Positions 43,840 through 52,673 of a stretch of DNA of 56,749 nucleotides are shown here, piece after piece. The stretch lies in NCBI GenBank assembly GCA_006218025.1, contig VBWA01000018.1:1-56749 (forward strand). The letters run 5' to 3'. The first letter of the stretch is position 1. The number at the start of each line of letters is the position of its first letter. Source of the DNA: Rhodocyclaceae bacterium. Lineage in GTDB: Bacteria; Pseudomonadota; Gammaproteobacteria; Burkholderiales; Rhodocyclaceae. The notes beneath the pieces were generated by a model. It was not told the DNA's origin and did not search any database. It was given only the letters and a program-made list of their open reading frames with translations. The translations under genes and the position numbers were made by a program.

Positions 43840-45129
43840 ATGGTTCCACACCTCACCACCGCGCTGACCGGGCCGCTGCTCGAACTCGAACGGCGCATTC
43901 TCGAGCACGACACCACGGTCGAGCGCTGGCTGCGCACCCAGTGGCTGGAGCACACGCCGCCCTTTTACAGCTCTGTCGATTTGCGCAACGCCGGTTTCAA
44001 GCTGGCGCCGGTCGACACCAACCTGTTTCCCGGCGGCTTCAACAACCTGAATCCGGCCTTCCTGCCGCTGTGCGTGCAGGCGGCGATGTCGGCCATCGAG
44101 AAGATCTGCCCCGAGGCGCGCAACCTCCTGCTGGTGCCGGAGAACCACACGCGCAACCAGTTCTACCTGATGAACGTGGCGCGCCTTGCATCCATCCTGC
44201 ATCACACCGGGCTCAACGTGCGCATCGGCAGCCTGCTGCCGGAGATCACCGAAGCCACCACGCTCGACCTGCCCGACGGCCAGAAGCTGGTGCTCGAACC
44301 GCTGAAGCGCATCGGCACCGAAGGCCGCCGGCTCGGTCTGGAGGGATTCGATCCCTGCGCCGTGCTGCTCAACAACGACCTCTCGAGCGGCGTACCGGAA
44401 CTGCTGCAGAACATCAACGAGCAGTTCCTCATTCCGCCGCTGTGGGCCGGCTGGCACGTGCGGCGCAAGTCGCAGCATTTCGCCGCCTATCAGGAGGTCG
44501 CGCTCGCCTTCGCCGCGGAGATCGGCATCGACCCCTGGCTGATCAATCCGGAGTTCGAAGTCTGCGGCAAGGTGAATTTCCACGAGCGCTCGGGCGAGGA
44601 ATGTCTGGCGGCCAACATCGACACGCTGCTCTACCGCATGCGCGCCAAGTACAAGGAATACGGCATCGAGTCGGAGCCCTTCGTCATCGTCAAGGCCGAC
44701 GCCGGCACCTACGGCATGGGCATCATGACGGTGAAGGACGCCAGCGAGGTGAAAAACCTCAATCGCAAGCAGCGCAACAAGATGGCGGTGATCAAGGAAG
44801 GCATGTCGGTCACCGAGGTCATCATCCAGGAAGGCGTGCCGACCTTCGAGCGCGTTGATGAAGGCACCGCCGAGCCGGTCGTGTACATGATCGACCGCTA
44901 TGTGGTCGGCGGCTTCTACCGCGTCAATACCGGGCGCGCCATCAACGAGAACCTCAATGCCCCCGGCATGACCTTCAAGCCGCTGGCCTTCGAGACCGGC
45001 TGCACCCTGCCCGATGCCAAGCTCGGCCCCGACGCGCCGCCCAATCGCTTCTATGCCTACGGCGTGGTGGCGCGACTGGCGATGCTGGCGGCTTCGCTCG
45101 AACTCGAGCAGGCCGCGCCGCGGGAGTAA
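43840..45129 (+). CDS. gshA: Glutamate-cysteine ligase (betaproteobacterial type)
   Basis: A 429-residue ligase of the TIGR02049 (Thiobacillus-type) class, distinct from E. coli GshA. Recognisable segments are VDTNLFPGGFNNLNPAFLPL, VPENHTRNQFYLMNVARL and VIVKADAGTYGMGIMTVKDA. It makes gamma-glutamylcysteine, the first step of glutathione synthesis. Start 43840 (ATGGTTCCACAC) was chosen because the longer frame to 43801 has no ribosome site. It is followed by a hairpin repeat and gshB. Confidence 0.9.
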   Translation: MVPHLTTALTGPLLELERRILEHDTTVERWLRTQWLEHTPPFYSSVDLRNAGFKLAPVDTNLFPGGFNNLNPAFLPLCVQAAMSAIEKICPEARNLLLVPENHTRNQFYLMNVARLASILHHTGLNVRIGSLLPEITEATTLDLPDGQKLVLEPLKRIGTEGRRLGLEGFDPCAVLLNNDLSSGVPELLQNINEQFLIPPLWAGWHVRRKSQHFAAYQEVALAFAAEIGIDPWLINPEFEVCGKVNFHERSGEECLAANIDTLLYRMRAKYKEYGIESEPFVIVKADAGTYGMGIMTVKDASEVKNLNRKQRNKMAVIKEGMSVTEVIIQEGVPTFERVDEGTAEPVVYMIDRYVVGGFYRVNTGRAINENLNAPGMTFKPLAFETGCTLPDAKLGPDAPPNRFYAYGVVARLAMLAASLELEQAAPRE

Positions 45130-45137
45130 TGAAATTG

Positions 45138-45211
45138 TCCGCAGATTTCGCCGATTTACGCAGATGAAAATCCGGTTCCTGAAATCTGCGCACATCTGCG
45201 CAATCTGCGGA
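45138..45211. repeat. REP-like hairpin between gshA and gshB
   Basis: TCCGCAGATT (45138-45147) pairs with AATCTGCGGA (45202-45211), and GCAGATTTC with GAAATCTGC inside. The ATCTGCG unit recurs several times. This palindromic intergenic element may stabilise or attenuate the gshAB message. Confidence 0.65.
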
Positions 45212-45230
45212 TCGATCTGAGGGTTTCTGC

Positions 45231-46178
45231 ATGAAGCTGGCTTTTATAGTGGATCCGCTGGAGAGCATCCAGGCCTACAAGGATTCCAGCGTCGCCATGA
45301 TGCGCTGCGCGGCGAAGCGCGGCCATGACGTGTGGACCATCCAGCGTGCGGCGCTGACCTGGCGCGACGGCTGCGTTGCCGCCCGCGCGCAACGCCTGAA
45401 AGTCGGCGCCGACGACACGGCGTGGTTCGCCGTGGCCGAAGAATCCGTGCAACCGCTGACCGCCTACGACGCGGTGCTGATGCGGCAGGACCCGCCCTTC
45501 GATTTCGAGTATGTCGCGGCCACCTGGCTGCTGGAACGCGCCGAGGCCGAGGGCGCGCGGATCTGGAACAAGCCGCGCTCGATTCGCGACCATTCCGAGA
45601 AGGTGGCGATCACCGAGTTCCCGCAATACACGCCGACCACGCTGATCGCCCGCGATCCGGCCGACATCCATGCCTTCATCGACGAACTCGGCGACGTGAT
45701 CCTCAAGCCGCTCGACGGCATGGGCGGCAGCAGCATTTTTCGGGTGCTGAAAGACGACTCCAACCGCAACGTCATCGTCGAGACCCTGACCCAGTTCGGC
45801 GCCCGCAGCATCATGGCCCAGCGCTACCTGCCGGCCATCACGCACGGCGACAAGCGCATCCTGTTGATCGCCGGAGAGCCTGTGCCCTACTGCCTGGCGC
45901 GCATCCCGAAGCCCGGCGAATCGCGCGGCAATCTCGCCGCCGGGGGCAAGGGCGTGGCGCGCCCGCTGCTCGGCCGCGACCGTGAAATCGCCGAGGCGCT
46001 GGCGCCGACTCTCTGGGCGCGCGGCCTGCTGATCGTCGGCCTCGACGTGATCGGCGACTGCCTGACCGAGATCAACGTCACCAGTCCCACCTGTTTCGTC
46101 GAGATCACCCAGCAGACGAAGTTCGACGTGGCCGCCACCTTGATCGACGCCCTGGAACGGGAGTGTTCCGGCTCCTGA
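45231..46178 (+). CDS. gshB: Glutathione synthetase
   Basis: A 315-residue ATP-grasp enzyme. MKLAFIVDPLESIQAYKDSSVAMM is the family N terminus; ILKPLDGMGGSSIFR and GDKRILLIAGEP form the ATP-grasp, and INVTSPTCFVEI is at the C terminus. It adds glycine to gamma-glutamylcysteine. It overlaps apbE by 16 bases. A dispersed-motif copy is read as LKVGADDTA, and a weaker one lies near 45998. Confidence 0.95.
   Translation: MKLAFIVDPLESIQAYKDSSVAMMRCAAKRGHDVWTIQRAALTWRDGCVAARAQRLKVGADDTAWFAVAEESVQPLTAYDAVLMRQDPPFDFEYVAATWLLERAEAEGARIWNKPRSIRDHSEKVAITEFPQYTPTTLIARDPADIHAFIDELGDVILKPLDGMGGSSIFRVLKDDSNRNVIVETLTQFGARSIMAQRYLPAITHGDKRILLIAGEPVPYCLARIPKPGESRGNLAAGGKGVARPLLGRDREIAEALAPTLWARGLLIVGLDVIGDCLTEINVTSPTCFVEITQQTKFDVAATLIDALERECSGS
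45398..45423 (-). repeat. Dispersed 26-nt motif, copy 9 (in gshB)
   Basis: Three differences; preceded by CT as in the copies at 47113 and 53897. Read on the plus strand as LKVGADDTA. Confidence 0.6.
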
Positions 46179-47209
46179 CCCTGCTCGCCGCGGTTTGGCT
46201 GCTCGCGGCTTGCGGGCAGCCGGCGCCCTGGCGGCAGGAGTCCTACGTCTTCGGCACCCGCGTCGAACTGCTGATCGCGGGCCTGCCCGAAGCGCAGGCC
46301 CGTGCCGCCGGCGATCGCGTCCTGCGCGAATTCGACCGGCTGCATCGCAGCTACCACGCCTGGCAGCCCTCCGAACTGTCGGCCCTGAACGACGCCATCG
46401 CCGCCGGGCGCACGCACGAAGTCACGGCCGAGTTCGCCGCGTACATCCGCGAGGCGCAAGCCGTCGCCGCGGCGGGCGACCATCTGTTCGATCCCGGCAT
46501 CGGCCGGCTGATCGCCCTGTGGGGTTTTCACACCGACGACATCCAGGCGCGCCTGCCCGATATGGCCACCGTCAATGTGCTGGTGGCGCAGCATCCTTCG
46601 ATCGCCGACCTGCGCGTGGACGGCAATCGCGTCAGCAGCCGCAACAGGAGCGTAGCCCTCGACTTCGGCGGCTATTTGAAAGGAGTGGCGCTCGATCGCG
46701 CGGCGGCCTCGCTGAAACAGGACGGCGTCGCCAACGCCCTGATCAACATCGGCGGCAACGTCATGGCCCTGGGCACCCGCGATGCGGCCGGCACGCCCTG
46801 GCGTGTCGGCATCCAGCACCCGCGGCCGCAGGGCGTCGGCGGCGCGCCGCTGGCCACGCTGGAACTGCGCGACGGCGAAGCCATCGGCACCTCGGGCGAC
46901 TATCACCGCTACTTCGAAGTGGGCGGCCGCCGCTACTGCCACCTGCTCGATCCGCGCAGCGGCTTTCCTGCAGATGTGACACAGGCGGTGACGGTGCTGA
47001 TTGCGCCGGGCCCGGGCGCCGGCATGCGCTCCGACGCACTGTCGAAGCCGATTTTCATCGCCGGCCGCGAGTGGCGCGACATGGCGAAAAAGCTCGGCGT
47101 CGACGCGGTGCTGAAAGTCGGCGCTGACGGTACGGCGAGCGCAACGCCCGCGATGAAGGCGCGGATCAAGATCGAGGTCCCCGACTTGCAGTTGGAGGTG
47201 AGTCCATGA
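46163..47209 (+). CDS. apbE: FAD:protein FMN transferase (ApbE lipoprotein)
   Basis: A 348-residue lipoprotein: signal sequence with lipobox LAAC (Cys17), then the ApbE fold with VALDFGGYLKGVALDRAAASL, INIGGNVMALG and the C-terminal DAVTVLI-like segment. It attaches FMN covalently to Thr of flavoproteins such as Nqr or Rnf subunits; none is in the window. It starts with GTG inside gshB. A dispersed-motif copy near the 3' end is read as LKVGADGTAS. Confidence 0.9.
   Translation: MFRLLTLLAAVWLLAACGQPAPWRQESYVFGTRVELLIAGLPEAQARAAGDRVLREFDRLHRSYHAWQPSELSALNDAIAAGRTHEVTAEFAAYIREAQAVAAAGDHLFDPGIGRLIALWGFHTDDIQARLPDMATVNVLVAQHPSIADLRVDGNRVSSRNRSVALDFGGYLKGVALDRAAASLKQDGVANALINIGGNVMALGTRDAAGTPWRVGIQHPRPQGVGGAPLATLELRDGEAIGTSGDYHRYFEVGGRRYCHLLDPRSGFPADVTQAVTVLIAPGPGAGMRSDALSKPIFIAGREWRDMAKKLGVDAVLKVGADGTASATPAMKARIKIEVPDLQLEVSP
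47113..47138 (-). repeat. Dispersed 26-nt motif, copy 10 (in apbE)
   Basis: Three differences; read on the plus strand as LKVGADGTAS. Confidence 0.65.
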
Positions 47210-47394
47210 GCGACGATCCCGAAATCCAGCGCGCCGTGCGGCGCACCGTGGGCATCGCCGCCCTGCGTCGAATCCGCCGCATCGTCGATGCCGACAACGA
47301 GCTGGAAGCCGGCAAGCAACGCTGGGCCCGGCGTCTGTCGATCCTGCTGATTCTTGCCGCCGTCCTTGCTCTGGCCTGGATCGCGATCCGCTAG
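47206..47394 (+). CDS. Small single-helix membrane protein, unknown
   Basis: A 62-residue protein with a charged, basic N-terminal half (RRTVGIAALRRIRRIVDADNELEAGKQRW) and one C-terminal hydrophobic helix (LSILLILAAVLALAWIAI). It overlaps apbE by four bases (ATGA) and precedes the PTS gene by nine. Probably a tail-anchored inner-membrane protein. No family recognised. Confidence 0.65.
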   Translation: MSDDPEIQRAVRRTVGIAALRRIRRIVDADNELEAGKQRWARRLSILLILAAVLALAWIAIR

Positions 47395-47403
47395 AATGCC
47401 GAC

Positions 47404-47793
47404 ATGATTGGCATTTTCCTTCTCACCCACAGCGCCTATGGCGAAGCGCTGATCCAGTGCGCCTGCCACGTGCTCAACAAGCGGCCGGTGCAGATCGCGC
47501 AGCTGGGCGTCGCCGCACAGGACGATCCGCTGGACGCCCTGCCGCTGGCGCGCGACATGCTGAAGCTGGTCGATAGCGGCCGCGGCGTGCTGATCATGAC
47601 CGACATTTACGGCGCCACACCGTCCAATCTCGCCATGAAGCTGCTCGAGCCGGGACGCGTCGAAGGCATCGCCGGCGTCAACCTGCCCATGCTGCTGCGC
47701 GCCATCGCCTACCGCGACAAGGACATGGAAACCCTGGTCACCCGTGCCCTCGCCGGCGGTCGCGACGGCGTTCTCAACATGCTCAAGCACTAA
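47404..47793 (+). CDS. PTS EIIA component of the mannose family
   Basis: A 129-residue EIIA-Man domain with the phosphorylated His9 in LLTHSAYGEAL, then IMTDIYGATPSNLA and GVNLPMLLRA. No EIIB, C or D genes follow, so it is part of a regulatory phosphorelay rather than a sugar importer. Grouped with HPr and EI. Confidence 0.9.
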   Translation: MIGIFLLTHSAYGEALIQCACHVLNKRPVQIAQLGVAAQDDPLDALPLARDMLKLVDSGRGVLIMTDIYGATPSNLAMKLLEPGRVEGIAGVNLPMLLRAIAYRDKDMETLVTRALAGGRDGVLNMLKH

Positions 47794-47799
47794 GCCGAT

Positions 47800-48069
47800 A
47801 TGCCGCGCGCCGAAACCGAAATCACCAACAAGCTGGGCCTGCATGCCCGCGCCTCGGCCAAGCTGACCCAGCTGGCCGGCTCCTTTCCCTGCGAGGTCTG
47901 GATGGAGCGCGGCAGCCGCCGCATCAATGCCAAAAGCATCATGGGCGTGATGATGCTGGCTGCCGGCAAAGGCTCCAGCGTGATCATCGACACCGAAGGC
48001 GAGCGCGCCGAAGAGGCGCTGCAGGCCCTCGTCAATCTCATCGCCAACAAGTTCGGCGAGAGCGAGTAA
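47800..48069 (+). CDS. ptsH: HPr phosphocarrier protein
   Basis: An 89-residue HPr. Catalytic His15 is in GLHARAS and the regulatory Ser46 is in NAKSIMGVMMLAA, so control by an HPr kinase is possible although none is present here. It carries phosphate from EI to EIIA. It lies six bases after EIIA and 12 before ptsI. Confidence 0.95.
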   Translation: MPRAETEITNKLGLHARASAKLTQLAGSFPCEVWMERGSRRINAKSIMGVMMLAAGKGSSVIIDTEGERAEEALQALVNLIANKFGESE

Positions 48070-48081
48070 GCGGGCGCGACC

Positions 48082-49821
48082 ATGACTTTCAGCCTTCACG
48101 GCCAGGCGGTCTCCGGCGGCATCGCGATCGGCCGCGCGCACCTGGTGTCGCACGCGATACTGGAAGTGGCCCAGTACCAGCTGCGCGAACGCGACGCGGC
48201 GGGCGAACTGGTCCGCTTCGACAAGGCGGTGGCCACCGCCAGCGCCGAACTCAACGCCTTGCGCAGCGAGGCCAGCGTCCCCGGCGCCCCGGCGGAGCTG
48301 TCCGCCTTCGTCGATCTGCACGTCATGATCCTCGCCGATCCGACCCTGACCGACGGGGTGCGCGAGCTGATCCGCGAACGTCGCTGCAATGCCGAATGGG
48401 CCATGGTGCAGCAGATGCAGCTGGTGGTCGACCAGTTCGACGAATTCGAGGACGCCTACCTGCGCGAGCGCAAGCAGGACATCGTGCAGGTGGTCGAGCG
48501 CGTGCTCAGAATCCTCCAGGGCAAGCCGCGCAAGCTGGCGAAGCGCAAGACGACCACCGATGACGACCTGATCGTGGTCGCCAACGATCTTTCGCCGGCC
48601 GACACGATCCAGTTCAAGAGCCTCAAGATCGGCGGTTTCGTCACCGATCTGGGCGGCACCACCTCGCATACCGCGATCGTCGCGCGCAGCCTGGCCATCC
48701 CGGCGGTGGTCGGCATGCAGCATGCGCGCCCGCTGATCCAGGACGACGACCTGCTGATCGTCGACGGCACGCGCGGCGTGCTGATCGTCGATCCCGACTC
48801 GGGGGTGCTGGCGGAGTACCGTCTCAGGAAGACCGCGCTGGAACTCGAGCGCTCCAAGCTCAAGCGCCTGGTCACGGCCCGCTCGCGCACGCTGGATGGC
48901 GACGACGTCGAACTCCACGCCAACATCGAATTGCCGCAGGACGCCGAACGCGCGAAGGAAGTCGGCGCCGACGGCGTCGGCCTGTTCCGCACCGAATTCC
49001 TGTTCATGAATCGCGACGAGCTGCCCGACGAAGACGAGCAGTTCGAGGCCTACCGCAGCGTTGCCAAGACGCTCGGCGACAAGCTGGTCACCATCCGCAC
49101 GCTGGACATCGGCGCCGAAAAAGAGGCCCGCGCGCTACGCAACCGCGCCGGCAACCGCAGCGCGCCCAATCCTGCGCTGGGCCTGCGCGCGATCCGCTTC
49201 TGCCTGGCCGAGCCGCAGTTGTTTCTGGCGCAGCTGCGCGCGATTTTGCGCGCCTCCCATTACGGCAGGATTCGCCTGCTGGTGCCGATGCTGGCGCATG
49301 CCCATGAGATCGAGCAGACGCTGGCCCTGATCGAACTGGCCAAGACGCAACTGCGCGAATCGCGGCACAAGTTCGATGACGGCATGCAGGTCGGCGGCAT
49401 GATCGAAATCCCCGCCGCCGCCCTGACCCTCGGACCCTTCCTGCGCCGGCTGGATTTCCTGTCGATCGGCACCAACGACCTGATCCAGTACACGCTGGCG
49501 ATCGACCGCACCGACGGCTCGGTCGCCCATCTCTACGATCCGCTGCATCCGGCCGTGCTCAAGCTGATCGCGCAGACCATCCAGAGCGCGCAGCGGGTGG
49601 GCATGCCGGTCGCGGTCTGCGGCGAAATGGCAGGCGACCCGAAGCTGACCAAGCTCCTGCTCGGCATGGGCCTGCGCCAGTTCTCCATGCACCCGGCGCA
49701 GCTGCTCGAAGTCAAGCAGCAGATCATGATGGCCGACGCCTCGCAGCTGGCGGTCCGCGTCGCGAAGATCCTGAAGCTCGACGAATCCGACAAGATCGGC
49801 GAACAAGTGGATAAACTTTGA
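48082..49821 (+). CDS. ptsI: PTS enzyme I (phosphoenolpyruvate-protein phosphotransferase)
   Basis: A 579-residue EI with His196 in [21 protein letters not shown], the PEP-binding [12 protein letters not shown] and the C-terminal TIM barrel with [18 protein letters not shown] and VCGEMAGDP. It starts the PTS phosphorelay. Normal length; last PTS gene, just upstream of metX. Confidence 0.96.
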   Translation: MTFSLHGQAVSGGIAIGRAHLVSHAILEVAQYQLRERDAAGELVRFDKAVATASAELNALRSEASVPGAPAELSAFVDLHVMILADPTLTDGVRELIRERRCNAEWAMVQQMQLVVDQFDEFEDAYLRERKQDIVQVVERVLRILQGKPRKLAKRKTTTDDDLIVVANDLSPADTIQFKSLKIGGFVTDLGGTTSHTAIVARSLAIPAVVGMQHARPLIQDDDLLIVDGTRGVLIVDPDSGVLAEYRLRKTALELERSKLKRLVTARSRTLDGDDVELHANIELPQDAERAKEVGADGVGLFRTEFLFMNRDELPDEDEQFEAYRSVAKTLGDKLVTIRTLDIGAEKEARALRNRAGNRSAPNPALGLRAIRFCLAEPQLFLAQLRAILRASHYGRIRLLVPMLAHAHEIEQTLALIELAKTQLRESRHKFDDGMQVGGMIEIPAAALTLGPFLRRLDFLSIGTNDLIQYTLAIDRTDGSVAHLYDPLHPAVLKLIAQTIQSAQRVGMPVAVCGEMAGDPKLTKLLLGMGLRQFSMHPAQLLEVKQQIMMADASQLAVRVAKILKLDESDKIGEQVDKL

Positions 49822-49823
49822 TC

Positions 49824-50954
49824 ATGTCCGGTGTCGGTATCGTAGCCGCGCAGCGCGCGCACTTCGACCAGCCCCTCGATCTGAAGGGAGGCAGCGTGCT
49901 GCCTGCCTTCGATCTGGTGTATGAAACCTACGGCACGCTCAATGCCGCCAAATCGAACGCCATCCTGGTCTGCCATGCGCTGTCCGGCCATCACCACGTT
50001 GCCGGGCGTACCGCAGACGAGTTTGGCAAACCCACCGCCAACGTCGGCTGGTGGGACAACATCATCGGTCCCGGCCGGCCGCTCGATACGGACCGCTTCT
50101 TCGTCGTCGGGCTGAACAACCTCGGCGGCTGCCACGGCTCCACCGGTCCGGCCAGCCCCAACCCCGCCACCGGCAAGCCGTGGGGCGCCGATTTCCCGGT
50201 CGTCACCGTCGAAGACTGGGTTGCCTCGCAGGCGCGGCTCGCCGATCACCTCGGCATCGACGCCTGGGCGGTGGTGATGGGCGGGTCCCTGGGCGGCATG
50301 CAGGCACTGCAATGGACGCTGAGTTTTCCCGAACGCATCCGTCATGCATTGGTCATCGCCGCGGCGCCGAAACTGTCGGCCGAGAACATCGCCTTCAACG
50401 ACGTCGCCCGCCAGGCCATCCTCACCGACCCGGATTTTCACGGCGGCCACTTCTACGAACACGGCGTGCGCCCCGTGACCGGTCTGCGCCTGGCGCGCAT
50501 GCTGGGCCACATCACCTATCTTTCAGACGACCAGATGGCCGAGAAATTCGGCCGCCGCCTGCGCACCGGCGCCGGCAGCTACGGCTTCGACGTCGAATTC
50601 GAAATCGAGTCCTACCTGCGCTACCAGGGCGACAAGTTCGCCGGCGTGTTCGACGCCAACACCTATCTGCGCATGACCAAGGCGCTCGACTACTTCGACC
50701 CGGCGCAGGATTTCGACGACGACCTGGCGCGTGCGCTGGCCCGCGCCAAGGCGAAATTCCTGGTGGTCGCCTTCAGCACCGACTGGCGCTTCACGCCTGC
50801 CCGCTCGCGCGAGATCGTGCATGCCCTGGTGCATAACGGACAGGCGGTCGCCTATGCCGAAATCAACAGCGCCCACGGCCACGACTCCTTCCTGATGGAC
50901 GAGCCGCACTACCACGCCGTGGTCGATACCTATCTGAAGCGGGTGAAGCTATGA
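49824..50954 (+). CDS. metX: Homoserine O-acyltransferase MetX
   Basis: A 376-residue alpha/beta hydrolase-fold enzyme. The nucleophile is Ser155 in [14 protein letters not shown]; the Asp is in FSTDWRFTP and the His in AHGHDSFLM. It acylates homoserine with acetyl-CoA or succinyl-CoA; many proteobacterial MetX proteins use succinyl-CoA, and sequence alone does not decide here. ATG 49824 is preferred over the TTG at 49818. Its stop overlaps the metW start. Confidence 0.92.
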   Translation: MSGVGIVAAQRAHFDQPLDLKGGSVLPAFDLVYETYGTLNAAKSNAILVCHALSGHHHVAGRTADEFGKPTANVGWWDNIIGPGRPLDTDRFFVVGLNNLGGCHGSTGPASPNPATGKPWGADFPVVTVEDWVASQARLADHLGIDAWAVVMGGSLGGMQALQWTLSFPERIRHALVIAAAPKLSAENIAFNDVARQAILTDPDFHGGHFYEHGVRPVTGLRLARMLGHITYLSDDQMAEKFGRRLRTGAGSYGFDVEFEIESYLRYQGDKFAGVFDANTYLRMTKALDYFDPAQDFDDDLARALARAKAKFLVVAFSTDWRFTPARSREIVHALVHNGQAVAYAEINSAHGHDSFLMDEPHYHAVVDTYLKRVKL

Positions 50955-51065
50955 GCGCCACCGCCGGGCCGCCCCAAGGCGGCGCAGCCAAGAATATGGA
51001 GCCGCGCGAGCGGCGAACCACAATCACCCCCGCCCACGGGGAGGGGGCCGGGGGGCAGGCAGTCC
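50951..51065 (+). repeat. Junction repeat, copy 2 (fused to metW)
   Basis: By eye about 85 percent identical to 40253-40368, in the same place relative to an ATGA stop/start overlap. In this copy the frame has no stop before metW. Confidence 0.85.
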
Positions 51066-51646
51066 AATTACGTGCCGATTTCGACCTCATCGCAAGCTGG
51101 GTGCAGCCGGGCGAGCGCGTGCTCGACCTCGGTTGCGGCGATGGTTCCCTGCTCAAGCGCCTGATCGAGGAACGCGGTGCGCGCGGCTATGGCGTCGAAC
51201 TCGAAGACGCCGAAGTGCTCGCCGCCATCCGCAACGGCATCAACGTGATTCAGGGCAATCTGGAACAGGGCCTGTCCGGCTTCGACGACCAGACCTTCAA
51301 CCATGTCGTGCTTTCGCGCACGCTGCAAACCGTGCGTCACACCGAACGAATCTTGAGCGAAATGCTGCGCGTGGGGCGCGAGGCGGTCGTCAGCTTTCCG
51401 AATTTCGCCTACTGGAAGAACCGCATGGCCATCATGGCCGGGCGCATGCCGGTGTCCGAAGACCTGCCCTACGAATGGTTCGATACGCCGAACCTGCGCT
51501 TCTTCACCCTGCTCGATTTCGAGGCGCTGTGCGCCAAAATGGACCTCGTTATCCGCGAGCGGCAGGTGCTCGACGATGCCGGCCACCTGGTGACGGAAGA
51601 GCCCAATTTCCTCGGCAGCCTCGCTGTCTACCGGCTCGCGCGCTAG
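50951..51646 (+). CDS. metW: MetW with a repeat-encoded N-terminal extension
   Basis: A 231-residue protein whose residues from about 38 on are Met[58 protein letters not shown] and [21 protein letters not shown]. MetW partners MetX in methionine synthesis. The first 37 residues ([19 protein letters not shown] to GGQAV) are encoded by the junction repeat and are foreign to the family. ATG 50951 overlaps the metX stop. A GTG at 51071 inside LRADF is the only start near the usual family N terminus. Confidence 0.9.
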   Translation: MSATAGPPQGGAAKNMEPRERRTTITPAHGEGAGGQAVQLRADFDLIASWVQPGERVLDLGCGDGSLLKRLIEERGARGYGVELEDAEVLAAIRNGINVIQGNLEQGLSGFDDQTFNHVVLSRTLQTVRHTERILSEMLRVGREAVVSFPNFAYWKNRMAIMAGRMPVSEDLPYEWFDTPNLRFFTLLDFEALCAKMDLVIRERQVLDDAGHLVTEEPNFLGSLAVYRLAR

Positions 51647-51668
51647 GCGCAGGCCGGCGTCAGGAGAT

Positions 51669-51830
51669 TCAGGGAACCGTCTTTACTTCCGCAGCCGGCG
51701 GCACCGCAGCCAGCTCCGGGGTTTCCGGATTCGCAGGCGCGCCGGCTTTGCGCTTGAGCTTCTCCTCTTTCTTGGCCTTCTTGGCGAGATCTCTCTGGCG
51801 CTTTTCGAACGAGTAATTGGGTTTTGCCAT
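51669..51830 (-). CDS. Small conserved lysine-rich protein
   Basis: A 53-residue protein starting MAKPNYSFEKRQRDLAKKAKKEEKLKRKAG, with an acidic proline/alanine tail PANPETPELAAVPPAAEVK. This N terminus is common to a small uncharacterised family in betaproteobacteria. AGAGG precedes ATG. It is highly charged and helical, perhaps nucleic acid or ribosome associated, but no function is known. Confidence 0.75.
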   Translation of the reverse strand: MAKPNYSFEKRQRDLAKKAKKEEKLKRKAGAPANPETPELAAVPPAAEVKTVP

Positions 51831-51899
51831 CGGTTACCTCTGTCAGGGAATGGGTGAAGGGTGGAACACCCCGATTGTACGGCACTCCTCATCCAATTC

Positions 51900-52253
51900 T
51901 TAAAGCGCTGCAACTCCCATGCGGCGCAGTACCGGCAGCAGCGCGAGGTAGCCGGCGGCGGTGGCTGCGGCCGACAAGCCAAGGCTGAGCCAGAAGTTCA
52001 GGCCATGCCTGAGCAAAAACGGCAGCAGCAGAAACAGCAACAGCGAAGGCAGCACCAGCCAGAAGATCTGGCTCGAGAGTTCGGCAATGCGCTCCGGCGG
52101 CGAATCCTCCACATGCAGCCAGACGAAGGCCAGCAGCGAGGTGAGCGGCAGCGATGCCAGCAAGGCGGCCAGCCCGGTGGAGCGTTTGGCGATTTCGGAA
52201 ATGGCAACGATCAGCAGGGCCGAAACGATGATCTTGGTCGCGTAATAGAGCAT
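51900..52253 (-). CDS. DUF3147-like small membrane protein
   Basis: A 117-residue protein with four hydrophobic segments: IIVSALLIVAISEIAKRS, LAALLASLPLTSLLAFVWL, IFWLVLPSLLLFLLLPFLL and AAATAAGYLALLPVL. Layout and length match the DUF3147 family. The start at 52253 uses an AGGA site; the ORF extension to 52286 is unlikely. Function unknown. Confidence 0.75.
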   Translation of the reverse strand: MLYYATKIIVSALLIVAISEIAKRSTGLAALLASLPLTSLLAFVWLHVEDSPPERIAELSSQIFWLVLPSLLLFLLLPFLLRHGLNFWLSLGLSAAATAAGYLALLPVLRRMGVAAL

Positions 52254-52297
52254 GGGCGTGGTCCTAAGGTCGGAAGCGAGGGGCACGCAGCGCGCGG

Positions 52298-52585
52298 CTA
52301 TGCCTCATAGGAAAGCAGGACCCCGTCCGTCGCCTGCTGCCGCAGCGGAATCAGGGCCTGATACGCAGCGGAGGCGTGCCAGCCGGCGATCGCCTCGCGG
52401 CTGGGGAAGCGGATCACCACCACGTCGGTGTGCGGATGCTCCCCGGCCAGCACCTCGGCTCGCTGTCCGCGGAATACCAACTCGGCGCCCCAGGGTTCCA
52501 GCGTGGCCGGAACCCGGCTGCGGTACATGGCCCACGTGTCGGCATCCTTGATGGTGAGGTGTCCGATCAGGTAAGCAGTGCTCAT
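52298..52585 (-). CDS. DUF1330 family protein
   Basis: A 95-residue ferredoxin-like-fold protein: AYLIGHLTIKDADTWAMYRSRVPATLEPWGAELVFRG, then DVVVIRFPSREAIAGWHASAAYQALIPLR. DUF1330 proteins form small dimeric domains of unknown role. A second member lies at 53388-53678. The start at 52585 is set by family length. Confidence 0.85.
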   Translation of the reverse strand: MSTAYLIGHLTIKDADTWAMYRSRVPATLEPWGAELVFRGQRAEVLAGEHPHTDVVVIRFPSREAIAGWHASAAYQALIPLRQQATDGVLLSYEA

Positions 52586-52673
52586 TGCGTCGCTTTCTTC
52601 ATGGGTAGAGCGGTTCCACGTCGGATCCGGGGCCCGGAAATGATACCCCTCTGCGTGCCGGCGCTGCCGGCGG

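Noticed and set aside
45998-46016. Motif-like CTGGCGCCGACTCTC in gshB
   Set aside because: Only the core is similar; about seven differences across 26 bases, so it is not counted as a copy.
48957-48980. Motif-like AGTCGGCGCCGACGG in ptsI
   Set aside because: It encodes the conserved [14 protein letters not shown] of enzyme I and matches the 26-nt consensus poorly outside the core.
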